Assembly: GCA_013215615.1 (NCBI GenBank)
Contig: JABSQX010000003.1
Location: 19,563 to 65,597, forward strand
DNA: 46,035 nucleotides
Source of the DNA: Myxococcales bacterium
Lineage (GTDB): Bacteria; Myxococcota_A; UBA9160; SMWR01
Direction: 5' to 3'
The notes under the pieces: generated by a model
Told to the model about the DNA's origin: nothing
Databases searched by the model: none
Seen by the model: the letters and a program-made list of their open reading frames with translations, nothing else
Part shown: positions 27,265 through 40,510 of the stretch, in pieces
How the letters are laid out: every line of letters begins with the position of its first letter
Position numbering within the stretch: the first letter of the stretch is position 1
Position numbers and translations under genes: made by a program

Positions 27265-27815
27265 TGGCGGCTCCCAGGAAGCGCTCGCCCCTGGTCACCT
27301 TGTTGACGCTTGGCGTTCTCGGGTTCCTGGGCTTCGTGGCCGGTGCGATCGGAGGCATCCTCTGGGAGGAGCCGCGCCTGTTCGTCGCCTACCTGATGGG
27401 CGAAACCACGGAGATCGACTGGATGGGCGAACGGCCGGCGCTGCCTGGTGTCGCGAGTCCGCCGGTCCCGCCCAAGGTCTCCGAACTCGCCAACTCGGAG
27501 CCGCGCGGCCCCTCGCTCGATCGCCAGCGCGAGCAGCCTTCCGGGGAGCCCCCGAAGTTTCCCGCGCTTCGGCTGGCCATCCAGGTGGGCGCCTTCGAGA
27601 GCAGTGAGTCGGCGGAGCGGCTGGCGCGCGAGCTTCGCTCCCGGAGTTTCGCGGCCTACGTGGTGCCGGGGGTCCAGGGGGATCACCCGCGCTGGCGGGT
27701 TCGGGTGGGTCCTTTCTCCGATCGCGAGGAGGCGACAAGGCGCGCTGCCCGGCTCAAGAGCAAGGAGCGGCTCCCGACCTGGATCGTGGAAGAGGGAAGC
27801 GGACCGGAACGGTGA
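27264..27815 (+). CDS. SPOR domain protein with N-terminal membrane anchor
   Basis: The 183-residue protein has a basic N-terminus and a transmembrane segment around residues 10-32. A Pro/Ser/Arg-rich periplasmic linker follows, then a C-terminal SPOR domain (LAIQVGAFESSESAERLAREL, RVRVGPFSDREEATRRAARL). SPOR domains bind denuded septal peptidoglycan glycans, and together with nearby ftsB this suggests a division role. It is coupled to argS (TGATG) and to rmlD (GTGA). Confidence 0.85.
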   Translation: MAAPRKRSPLVTLLTLGVLGFLGFVAGAIGGILWEEPRLFVAYLMGETTEIDWMGERPALPGVASPPVPPKVSELANSEPRGPSLDRQREQPSGEPPKFPALRLAIQVGAFESSESAERLARELRSRSFAAYVVPGVQGDHPRWRVRVGPFSDREEATRRAARLKSKERLPTWIVEEGSGPER

Positions 27816-28711
27816 ACGGAACCTGGCTGGTGACCGGGAGCCGCGGGCAGTTGGGCAGGGCGCTGACGGAGCGGCTCCGCGGCGCCGGCCGCCATTGCCT
27901 CGCCTTCTCCCACGAGGACCTGGACGTGGGCTCCGAGGATGCCGTGCAGGCCGCCTTCGATGCCCTGGAGGCGCCGCCGGTGGTCGTGCTGAACGCCGCT
28001 GCCTTCACCCATGTCGATCGCTGCGAGGAGGAAAGCGAACGGGCGTGGGCGGTGAACGCGGTGGCGCCCGGGCTGCTTGCCCGCCTCTGTTCCGAACGAG
28101 GGGCTCGCTTCGTGCACGTCTCCACCGACTACGTGTTTCCCGGCGATGCGCGGGAGCCCTATACGGAAGAGGATCCCGTGGGCCCCGCCTCCGGCTATGG
28201 GCGGAGCAAGCTCGAGGGTGAAGAGAGGGTGAGAGCAGTCTCGCAGGATTTCCTGGTGGTGCGGAGCAGTTGGCTCTTCGGCCAGGGAAGAAACTTCCCC
28301 GCCACGCTGCTCGGGTTGGCCGCAGAGCGACGAAGCGCAGCGGTCAAGCAGGCACTCAGAGTGGTCGATGACCAGTGGGGGCGGCCCAGCTACGCGGAGG
28401 ATCTGGCCGTGGGCATCCTGGCGCTCCTAGAAGCCGACGCCCGCGGGCTGTATCATCTCGCCAACACCGGCGTCGCGAGTTGGTGGGAGTTGGCGCGCTT
28501 CTGCCTCGACGAGTCGGGTTACGGGGATCTCGAGATCGAGAGGATCCAGACGGCCGACTTCGAGCGGCCAGCGCCACGGCCGACCTGGTCGGTCCTCGAT
28601 TGCGGGAAGGCGGCAGCACTGGGAGTCGAGATGCGAAATTGGAAGGATGCGGTGCGTGCCTACCTGGTATCCGGCGACGCTCCCCGGGGCCCCGTGGAGT
28701 TCGCCCGGTGA
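27812..28711 (+). CDS. rmlD: dTDP-4-dehydrorhamnose reductase
   Basis: RmlD makes dTDP-L-rhamnose, a precursor of cell-surface polysaccharide. The 299-residue SDR enzyme has the [11 protein letters not shown] nucleotide-binding motif, [25 protein letters not shown] and the catalytic YGRSK. No rmlA, rmlB or rmlC lies nearby. It overlaps the SPOR gene and the next epimerase by GTGA junctions, so three cell-envelope genes form a coupled set. Confidence 0.88.
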   Translation: MNGTWLVTGSRGQLGRALTERLRGAGRHCLAFSHEDLDVGSEDAVQAAFDALEAPPVVVLNAAAFTHVDRCEEESERAWAVNAVAPGLLARLCSERGARFVHVSTDYVFPGDAREPYTEEDPVGPASGYGRSKLEGEERVRAVSQDFLVVRSSWLFGQGRNFPATLLGLAAERRSAAVKQALRVVDDQWGRPSYAEDLAVGILALLEADARGLYHLANTGVASWWELARFCLDESGYGDLEIERIQTADFERPAPRPTWSVLDCGKAAALGVEMRNWKDAVRAYLVSGDAPRGPVEFAR

Positions 28712-29676
28712 GCGGCTACCGGCCCGAGCGCGTGCTGGTGACGGGGGGTGCCGGCTTCCTGGGTTCCCACCTGTGTCAGCGCCTGCTGAAAGAGGGCTGC
28801 CAGGTGATCGCCTTCGACAATCTGCTGACCGGGCGCATGGACAACATCGATACCCTGCTGCGCAACGAGCGCTTCGAGTTCCACCACTACGACGTCACGA
28901 ACTATCTGCACGTACGGGGGAAACTGGACGCGGTCCTGCATTTCGCGTCGCCTGCCAGCCCGGCGGATTTCGAGCAGTTGCCGATCCAGATCCTGAAAGT
29001 GGGCTCGCTCGGGACCCACAAGGCGCTGGGGCTGGCTCGGGAGAAGGGTGCGCGCTTCCTGCTGGCCAGCACCTCCGAGTGCTACGGCGATCCGGAGGTC
29101 AGTCCCCAACCCGAGAACTACTGGGGGAACGTCAATCCCATCGGCATTCGCGGGGTCTACGACGAGGCCAAGCGTTTCGCGGAGTCGATGACCATGGCCT
29201 ACCAACGGCATCACGGCATAGACGTTCGCATCGCGCGCATCTTCAACACATTTGGACCGCGTATGCAGGTCGACGACGGCCGGGCGATACCGAATTTTTT
29301 CCGACAGGCGCTTCGGGGAGAGGATGTCACGCTCTTCGGCGATGGCTCGCAGACGCGCTCCTTCTGCTACGTGGACGACCTCATCGAGGGCATCTGGCGG
29401 CTTCTGCGCTGTGACTACATTGGGCCCGTGAACGTCGGGAATCCCCGGGAGATGTCACTGCGAGATATGGCGGAGAAGATCGTCGAACTCACGCAGAGCC
29501 GCAGCTCCATCGTGATGCGTCCGCTGCCGCCGGACGATCCCAAGGTGCGGCGCCCGGATATCTCGCTCGCGCAACGTGTGCTGGACGGATGGGGCCCCGA
29601 GATCTCGGTAGAAACCGGCCTCGAGCGCACCCGAGACTACTTCGTCCGGGAGCTGGCCCGCTTGGAAGCCGACTAG
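28708..29676 (+). CDS. UDP-glucuronate decarboxylase (UXS-like)
   Basis: This 322-residue extended SDR most closely matches UDP-glucuronate decarboxylase, which yields UDP-xylose. The motifs are [59 protein letters not shown] (catalytic Tyr and Lys) and [11 protein letters not shown] simple UDP-sugar epimerase is less likely because the YWGNVNPIG block is typical of UXS. GTG 28708 in a GTGA overlap with rmlD is the likely start; the frame is open further upstream. Confidence 0.87.
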   Translation: MSGYRPERVLVTGGAGFLGSHLCQRLLKEGCQVIAFDNLLTGRMDNIDTLLRNERFEFHHYDVTNYLHVRGKLDAVLHFASPASPADFEQLPIQILKVGSLGTHKALGLAREKGARFLLASTSECYGDPEVSPQPENYWGNVNPIGIRGVYDEAKRFAESMTMAYQRHHGIDVRIARIFNTFGPRMQVDDGRAIPNFFRQALRGEDVTLFGDGSQTRSFCYVDDLIEGIWRLLRCDYIGPVNVGNPREMSLRDMAEKIVELTQSRSSIVMRPLPPDDPKVRRPDISLAQRVLDGWGPEISVETGLERTRDYFVRELARLEAD

Positions 29677-29678
29677 GC

Positions 29679-31481
29679 GTGGCAGGCGACCCGCGCATCC
29701 GCAACTTCTGCATCGTCGCTCACATCGACCACGGGAAAAGCACGCTCGCCGACCGCCTGCTGGAAGCCACCGGAACATTGTCCGACCGGGAGCGTCGCGA
29801 TCAGTTCCTCGACAAGATGGATCTGGAGCGGGAGCGGGGGATCACCATCAAGGCGCAGACCGCGCGCATGCCCTACCGCGCGCAGGACGGGGAGGAATAC
29901 CTCCTCAACCTGATCGACACTCCCGGGCACGTGGATTTTTCGTACGAGGTCTCGAGAGCTCTGCAGGCCTGCGAGGGCGCGGTGCTGGTGGTGGACGCCG
30001 CCCAGGGAATCGAGGCCCAGACGCTGGCCAACGCCTACCTGGCGATCGATGCGGGACTCGAAATCCTCCCGGTAGTCAACAAGATCGATCTGCCTGCCGC
30101 GGATCCGGATCGCGTGGCCCAGGAGATCGAGGACGTGGTGGGTCTCGATGCTGCCGACGTGCTCTCGGTTTCGGCCAAGGATGGCCGGGGCATCGATGCC
30201 CTGCTCGAGCGTATCGTCGCGGTCGTGCCCCCACCCAGGGGAAATCCCGCCGCGGAGCTCCGGGCCCTGATCTTCGACTCCTGGTTTGACTCCTACGTGG
30301 GAGCGGTGATGCTGGTTCGGGTGGTGGACGGATCCGTCACCGCCGGGCAACGCATCCGCATGATGGCCCGCGGTACCGACCGCGAGGTCCAGGAGCTCCA
30401 CGTTCTCGACCCGCATCCCCGCAAGGTGGATTGCCTGGCGGCGGGGGAGGTGGGCGTGGTGGTGGCCGGGGTGAAGACCCTCGCCGAGGTCCGGGTGGGA
30501 GACACCCTCACCGACTTTCGCCAGCCGGCCAGTGAAGCGCTTCCCGGCTTCGAGGACGTCAAGCCCATGGTCTTCACGGGTCTCTACCCCGTGCTTGCCG
30601 AGAACTACGAGAATCTGAAGACGGCGCTCGAGAAGCTGAAGCTCAACGACGCATCCCTCAGCTATGAGCCCGAGACCAGCGCCGCGCTGGGTTTTGGCTT
30701 TCGCTGCGGTTTCCTGGGTTTCCTGCATTCTGAGATCGTCCAGGAGCGGCTCGAGCGCGAGTACGACCTCGATCTCATCGCTACCGCGCCCACGGTACGC
30801 TACCGCGTGGTCGAGAAGAACGGCCGGGTCGCCGAGATCGAGTCGCCCGCCGCGCTCCCGGATGCCGCGGACCTCGACCGCATCGAGGAGCCCGTGATCC
30901 TCGCGACGATACACCTCCCGCCCGAATTCGTGGGCCCCGTGATCAAACTCTGCCAGGAGCGCCGCGGTACCCAGCGGGACATGAACCACCACGGCTCCCG
31001 CGTGCAACTTCGCTACGAGTTGCCGCTCTCCGAGGTGGTGCTGGACTTCCACGACCGTCTCAAGGGGGCGACGCGCGGCTACGGGTCGCTGGACTACGAG
31101 TTGCAGGGGTATCGCCAGGCAGACCTCGTAAAGCTCGACGTGATGGTCAACGCGGATCCAGTGGATGCCCTCTCGCTGATCGTACATCGCGACAAGTCCC
31201 ACCAGCGGGGCACCGATCTCGCGAGGAAACTCAAGGAGTTCATCCCGCGTCAGATGTACGAAGTCGCGATCCAGGCCGCCATCGGGACCCGGGTGATCGC
31301 ACGGACGACCGTGAAGGCCCTGCGCAAGAACGTCACCGCCAAGTGCTACGGGGGCGACATCACGCGAAAGCGCAAGCTGCTCGAGAAGCAGAAGGAGGGC
31401 AAGCGCCGGATGAAGCGGGTGGGGTCGGTAGAGATCCCCCAGGAGGCCTTCCTGGCCGCGCTGCGCCTGGACGATTCCTGA
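29679..31481 (+). CDS. lepA: elongation factor 4 (LepA)
   Basis: LepA is a ribosome-bound GTPase that affects initiation and translation under stress. The 600-residue product has [25 protein letters not shown] and NKIDLP GTPase motifs, and the LepA-specific C-terminal domain ([36 protein letters not shown]). GTG 29679 starts two bases after the previous stop. It is transcribed with the sugar genes or alone. Confidence 0.97.
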   Translation: MAGDPRIRNFCIVAHIDHGKSTLADRLLEATGTLSDRERRDQFLDKMDLERERGITIKAQTARMPYRAQDGEEYLLNLIDTPGHVDFSYEVSRALQACEGAVLVVDAAQGIEAQTLANAYLAIDAGLEILPVVNKIDLPAADPDRVAQEIEDVVGLDAADVLSVSAKDGRGIDALLERIVAVVPPPRGNPAAELRALIFDSWFDSYVGAVMLVRVVDGSVTAGQRIRMMARGTDREVQELHVLDPHPRKVDCLAAGEVGVVVAGVKTLAEVRVGDTLTDFRQPASEALPGFEDVKPMVFTGLYPVLAENYENLKTALEKLKLNDASLSYEPETSAALGFGFRCGFLGFLHSEIVQERLEREYDLDLIATAPTVRYRVVEKNGRVAEIESPAALPDAADLDRIEEPVILATIHLPPEFVGPVIKLCQERRGTQRDMNHHGSRVQLRYELPLSEVVLDFHDRLKGATRGYGSLDYELQGYRQADLVKLDVMVNADPVDALSLIVHRDKSHQRGTDLARKLKEFIPRQMYEVAIQAAIGTRVIARTTVKALRKNVTAKCYGGDITRKRKLLEKQKEGKRRMKRVGSVEIPQEAFLAALRLDDS

Positions 31482-31505
31482 GCCGGGGCCCCTCGTGGGC
31501 CTCCC

Positions 31506-31534
31506 CTGGCATCCGGGTTTCGAGGCGGTATGCT
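31506..31534 (+). promoter_or_regulatory. likely promoter of the pyr operon
   Basis: CTGGCA (31506-31511) and TATGCT (31529-31534) are 17 bases apart, each matching four of six consensus bases. A start near 31541 would place the PyrR-like hairpin in a leader of about 47 bases. Confidence 0.45.
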
Positions 31535-31556
31535 GCGCCCCGGTCCTCTTTTAATT

Positions 31557-31583
31557 CCGTCCCGCGAGGCGGAGAAAGTACGG
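31557..31583 (+). promoter_or_regulatory. PyrR-binding-like RNA hairpin covering the pyrR ribosome binding site
   Basis: The element reads CCGT at 31557-31560, then TCCCGCGAGGCGGAGAAAG overlapping it at 31560-31578, then ACGG at 31580-31583. This fits the published PyrR site consensus (UCC N G N GAGG Y ... AAG) at nearly every fixed base. The lower stem is CCGT/ACGG and the upper stem is CCG/CGG around CGAGG. The purine-rich GGCGGAG that serves as ribosome binding site for pyrR (GTG 31588) lies inside. Confidence 0.6.
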
Positions 31584-31587
31584 TCCG

Positions 31588-32249
31588 GTGACCTCCCAGC
31601 AAAGCGCCCGCCCTCCCGGTTCCGGGACGGGCGAAAAAGCCTCCGAGCGCTCCGCCCCCGACGCAGGAGGGGGGTCCCAGCAGGTCGCGCGCCCCCTGCT
31701 GGACAGCACGGATATCAATCGCTCGCTGATGCGCATCGCTCACGAGATCATCGAGCGCAGCGAGGATCCGGAGAACCTCTACCTGGTGGCGGTGCCCAAT
31801 GGGGGGATTCCCCTGGCACGGCAGTTGGCCGCCAACCTGGCCCAGGTGGCCGGCGTCGACGTACCCGTGGGTGTGCTGGACACCACCCTCTACCGCGATG
31901 ACCTGATCTCCACGGGCTCGCGCCCGGCGCTGCGCACGACCGAGATGCCCTCGGCGGTGGATGGTTGTGTGGTGCTGCTGGTGGACGACGTCGTAAAGAC
32001 CGGGCGCACGATCCGGGCCGCCATGGACGCGCTGATGGATTTCGGGCGCCCCCGTGCTGTGCAGGTGGTGGGGCTGGTGGACCGGGGTCATCGGGAGCTT
32101 CCCATCAAGCTCGACTACGTGGGCAAGAATGTCCCGACGCAGGTCGGCGAAGAGGTTCGCCTCCGGAGCGCGGGGGAGGGCGACTCGGAGCGCCTCGAGG
32201 TCGTGGTGCTGCCGCCGCCTCCGGATCCGGGAGCTGGGGAGGGTTCGAA

Positions 32250-32253
<4 letters not shown>
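31588..32253 (+). CDS. pyrR: bifunctional pyr operon regulator / uracil phosphoribosyltransferase PyrR
   Basis: PyrR binds pyr mRNA in response to UMP and UTP and keeps weak uracil phosphoribosyltransferase activity. The 221-residue product has a disordered N-terminal extension of about 33 residues rich in Ser, Gly and Pro, then the PRTase fold. The PRPP loop is [19 protein letters not shown], and DTTLYRDDL and [20 protein letters not shown] are PyrR signatures. GTG 31588 follows an RNA element that resembles its own binding site. pyrB overlaps by GTGA. Confidence 0.94.
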
Positions 32254-33199
<946 letters not shown>

Positions 33200-33203
<4 letters not shown>

Positions 33204-34510
33204 TGAGCGCCGACCCCGAGAACGAGATCCTGCTGCGCGGAGGCCGCGTACTCGACCCGGCATCCGGTCTCGACGCACCTGCCGACGTCTCGATCGAAGG
33301 TGCACGGATCTCGCGCGTGGGTCCGAACCTTACGAGCGCAGACGCCCGGATCATCGACGCCAGCGGCTGCTGGGTGGCTCCCGGCTTCGTGGATCTCCAC
33401 ACTCACCTTCGCGAGCCCGGTCAGGAGTACAAGGAAGACATCCGCACCGGGGGGCGCTCCGCGGTGGCCGGGGGCTTCACCTCCATCGCCTGCATGGCAA
33501 ATACCCAGCCCGTCAACGACGACCCCGCCACCACCGACTTCATCCTGGATCGCGCACGTCAGGGATCGCCTGCCCGCGTGTACCCGGTCGCCGCGGCGAC
33601 CCGGGGCCTCGAGGGGAAGGTAATGACCGAAATGTCCGCACTGATGGCGGCCGGAGCGGTGGCTTTCAGCGACGACGGCCGGACCATCATGGACAGCGGC
33701 GTGATGCGGCTCGTCCTCGAGTATTCCCGCCTCGTCGAGGCGCCGGTCATGACCCATGCTGAGGATCGCAGGCTGGTGGCCGGCGGTGTGGTCAACGAGG
33801 GCGAGGTCTCGACACGTCTGGGTTTGCCCGGAAACCCCGCCATCGCGGAGGTGACGCTGGTCGAGCGCGACCTGATGCTCGCAGAGTTCACTGGCGCGCA
33901 TCTGCACGTGGCGCACGTTTCCACCCGAGGCGCGGTGGAGAGGATCCGAGCAGCCCGGGACCGCGGGGTTCACGTCACCGCCGAAGTGGCCCCCCACCAC
34001 CTGGCGCTGACGGACGAGCGCCTGCTCGACTACGACACCAACGCCAAGGTCGCGCCTCCCCTGCGCTCCGAGGATGACCGGATCGCGTGCCGCGCGGGTC
34101 TGGCAGATGGCACTCTCGACGCCATCGCCACCGATCACGCCCCGCACGCGCAGCACGAGAAGGAACTGGATTTCGTGGAGGCGCCGCCTGGCATGATCGG
34201 CTTCGAGACGGCCCTGGCGGTCGTGCTCGACATGGTCCGAGAGGGAGAAATCAGTCCCCTGGAACTGATTCGGCGGCTCACCATCAATCCCGCCCGCATC
34301 CTGCGTCTCGAGGCCGGCTGCCTGGCGGAGGGCTCCCTCGCGGACGTAGTGGTGATCGACCCCTCCCGGAAATGGCACTACGACCCGGCCAAGGGGTATT
34401 CGAAATCTCAGAACTCGCCCTGGGCGGGCAGCGACCTGGAGGGACGCGTGCTCCACACCCTGGTCGGGGGAGTGCCGGTCTTCGACGCAGAGCGGGGAGT
34501 GCTGATCTGA
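33200..34510 (+). CDS. pyrC: dihydroorotase
   Basis: PyrC cyclises carbamoyl aspartate. The 436-residue amidohydrolase has HTH metal ligands H67 and H69 in [10 protein letters not shown], later ligands in [15 protein letters not shown] and the ATDHAPH motif. It is the class I-type enzyme found next to pyrB in many bacteria. ATG 33200 overlaps the pyrB stop; a second ATG at 33203 is possible. carA overlaps by TGATG. Confidence 0.95.
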
Positions 34511-35724
34511 TGGCAGGCCCCTCCTTCCCCCCGGCCTGCCTGGCGCTGGCAGATGGCAGCGTCTACCGCGGCGCGGCCTTCGGTGCAGCTGGCCTGGGTG
34601 TCGGCGAGGTCTGCTTCAACACCAGTCTGGCGGGCTACCAGGAGATCCTCACGGACCCCTCCTACGCGGGACAGCTGGTCGCCATGACCTGCACGCAGAT
34701 CGGTAACGTCGGTGTGAACCGCGAGGACGAGGAGTCCCGGCGCCCATTCCTGGAGGGCTTCGTGGTTCGGGAGGTTTTCCACCAACCCTCCAACTGGCGT
34801 TCCGAGGAGTCGCTTCACGCGTACATGGAGAGGCATGCCATCCCGGGCATCTCGGAGGTGGATACCCGGGCTCTCGTGCGGCGCATACGCGAGGGCGGGG
34901 CGCAGTGCGGGGCGCTGTCCACGGACCCGCGACAGCAGGACGCCGAGGCCCTGGTGAGGCGGGCCGCGGAGGCTCCAGGGCTCGACGGCGTGGATCTTGC
35001 GGCCCGGGTGAGCTGCGAGACGCCCTACGAATTCTCCGAAGGGCGCTGGCAGGGCATCCGGGGCGGCGTTCCGGCACCGACCAGGCCCGATCGGCGCTAC
35101 CGCCTGGTGGCATTCGACTTCGGGATCAAGCGCAACATCCTGCGTCTGCTGGTCGAGCAGGGCTTCGAGGTGACCGTGGTACCGGCGGGCACCAGTGCCG
35201 ACGAGGCGCTTGCGCTGCGTCCCCAGGCCGTCTTCCTCTCCAATGGCCCCGGCGACCCTGCGGCGGTGGTGGGGGTGCGCGATACGGTGCGACGGCTGGC
35301 CGAGAGCCTGCCGATCTTCGGCATCTGTCTCGGGCACCAGATCCTGGGGCTGGCCCTGGGTGGGCGCACCGTGAAGCTCCACTTCGGCCACCACGGGGGC
35401 AATCAGCCGGGGCAGGACCTCGCCACCGGCAAGGTCGCCATCTGCGCGGAAAACCACGGCTACGCGGTGGACGCCGACTCCTTGCGCGAAGCCGGGCAGC
35501 CGGTGGAGATCACCCACCGGAACCTCAACGATGGAACCGTCGAGGGCCTGGCCCACGCGGCGCTGCCGCTCTTTTCCGTCCAGTACCACCCGGAAGCTTC
35601 TCCCGGGCCCCACGACGCCGCCTACTTCTTTCGCCGCTTTCGCCGAATGGTGGAACTCCACGCCGCGGGAGAGCCGGTCACGGGAGCGGGCGTCGCAGCC
35701 AGTGCTGCGGGGCCGGGGGACTGA
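34510..35724 (+). CDS. carA: carbamoyl-phosphate synthase small chain
   Basis: CarA is the glutamine amidotransferase subunit that feeds ammonia to CarB. The 404-residue product has the N-terminal carA domain ([21 protein letters not shown]) and a class I glutaminase domain with nucleophile C273 in GICLGHQ and the VQYHPEAS histidine-glutamate pair. The start is the ATG in a TGATG overlap with pyrC. carB begins two bases after its stop. Confidence 0.96.
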   Translation: MAGPSFPPACLALADGSVYRGAAFGAAGLGVGEVCFNTSLAGYQEILTDPSYAGQLVAMTCTQIGNVGVNREDEESRRPFLEGFVVREVFHQPSNWRSEESLHAYMERHAIPGISEVDTRALVRRIREGGAQCGALSTDPRQQDAEALVRRAAEAPGLDGVDLAARVSCETPYEFSEGRWQGIRGGVPAPTRPDRRYRLVAFDFGIKRNILRLLVEQGFEVTVVPAGTSADEALALRPQAVFLSNGPGDPAAVVGVRDTVRRLAESLPIFGICLGHQILGLALGGRTVKLHFGHHGGNQPGQDLATGKVAICAENHGYAVDADSLREAGQPVEITHRNLNDGTVEGLAHAALPLFSVQYHPEASPGPHDAAYFFRRFRRMVELHAAGEPVTGAGVAASAAGPGD

Positions 35725-35726
35725 GG

Positions 35727-38956
<3,230 letters not shown>

Positions 38957-38957
<1 letters not shown>

Positions 38958-40423
38958 TGGGGGGCGCGCGCGCGCCGGTGCTCGCGGGCGCGGCGGCGGT
39001 CTTACAGCGGGAGAGCGACCCGAGCCGGGCGCTCGAGCCCGTTGACCTGATGGCCCGGGCCCTGTCCCTGGCCGCCCGGGATGCAGGCGCGGGCGACTGG
39101 CTGGACCGCGCCGATGCGATCCTGGTTCCCCGCGGCTTCTGGAACTACCCGGATCCCGGTCGCCTGGTCGCCGAGCGGATCGGGGCGCGTCGAGCGCGCT
39201 CGATCCTAACGGACGTCGGGATCCTGCAGACGACGCTCTTCGCGCATGCCGCGGAACTGATCGCTTCCGGCCGGGCCGAGGTGGTGCTGGTCACGGGAGG
39301 GGAGGCGAAGTTTCGCAGCCGGTGTGCGGAGCGCAGTGGCCACGTCGCGACGCTCAGCGCCCAGCCCGGAGCCGAGCCCGACGAGGTACTGAGGCCCGCC
39401 GCAGACATCATGCACCCCCTCGAGCTGGAGCGGGGCATCGCGATGCCGGTCCTCCAGTACGCGATGCTCGAAAGCGCGCTGCGCGGGCTCCAGGGCCTGG
39501 GCGTCGAGGAGCAGCGCCGCGACGTAGCGGAGATGTGGGCCGCCTGGAGCCAGGTGGCGGCAGAGAATCCCCACGCCTGGAGACGCGAGGCCGTGGCCGC
39601 TGAGGAGATCGCGGACGCGGGCGACGCCAATCGCATGATCGCCTTTCCCTACACGAAGCTCCACACCTCCCAGTGGAACGTCGATCAGGCGGCGGGCCTC
39701 GTTTTCTGCTCGCGGAAGGCGGCTGCCGAAGCGGGGCTCGAGGAATCGCGCCTCGTCCATCTGCGCGCCGTCGCCGAGTCGAACCAGATGCTGCCGCTGG
39801 TGGCGCGTGAGCGCCCCGGCGATTCTCCGGCTTCGCGCATCGCCGGCCGACGTGCGCTTGCGCTCGCGGGCCTCGAGTTGGAGGAGATCCGCCATTTCGA
39901 ACTCTACAGCTGTTTTCCCTCGGCGGTTCGGATTCAGGCCCGGGAGTTCGGGCTGTCGCTCGCGCCCCCTCGCACGCTGACCGGGGGCATGGCGTTCGCC
40001 GGAGGGCCGCTCAACAACTTCGTCCTGCAGGCCGCGGTGCGCATGGTGGAGACCCTGCGCGCGGATCCCGGCAGCCACGGTTTCCTCACCGCCGTCAGCG
40101 GGGTGCTCACCAAGGTGGGGGTCAGCCTCTGGTCGACGCGGCCCGGAGAGTACCGCTACGAGGACGTGAGTGAAGCGGTGGCCCGCGAGACCCGGACGCG
40201 GGAGGTGGTGGCCTCCGGGCAGGGGGAGGGCCGGGTCGTGGCCTGCACCGTGGAGTACGATCGGACGGGTCCCAGTCGGGGAGTCGCCCTCTGCGATCTC
40301 CCGGAAGGGCGTCGTACCATCGTGGAGACTCGCGACGATGCGCTGATGGAAGCGCTGACGCGGGAGGAGTTCTGTGGTCGCCCGGTGCGGGTGCACGACG
40401 ATGGTCGATTCGAAGCGATCTGA
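38957..40423 (+). CDS. thiolase-like protein, TLP1-like
   Basis: This 488-residue protein has a thiolase fold resembling the mycobacterial thiolase-like protein type 1 group. The usual N-terminal nucleophile position reads GILQTTLFAHAAELI, with no cysteine; the first cysteine comes only near residue 118. The later LYSCFPSAVRIQ and GGMAFAGGPLNNFVLQ segments remain. An additional C-terminal region (EYDRTGPSRGVALCDLPEGRR) matches the extra domain of that group. Activity is therefore probably not normal thiolysis. Its ATG overlaps the carB stop (TGATG), so it is coupled to pyrimidine genes for no known reason. Confidence 0.75.
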
Positions 40424-40510
40424 GCGCAGCCGGCGCGCGCGCGGGACCGGGCTGCGGGGACGGGCCCGCCGTGGCTGCCCGCGCGCGGTGTTCGCGGTGG
40501 CGTTCCCGTT

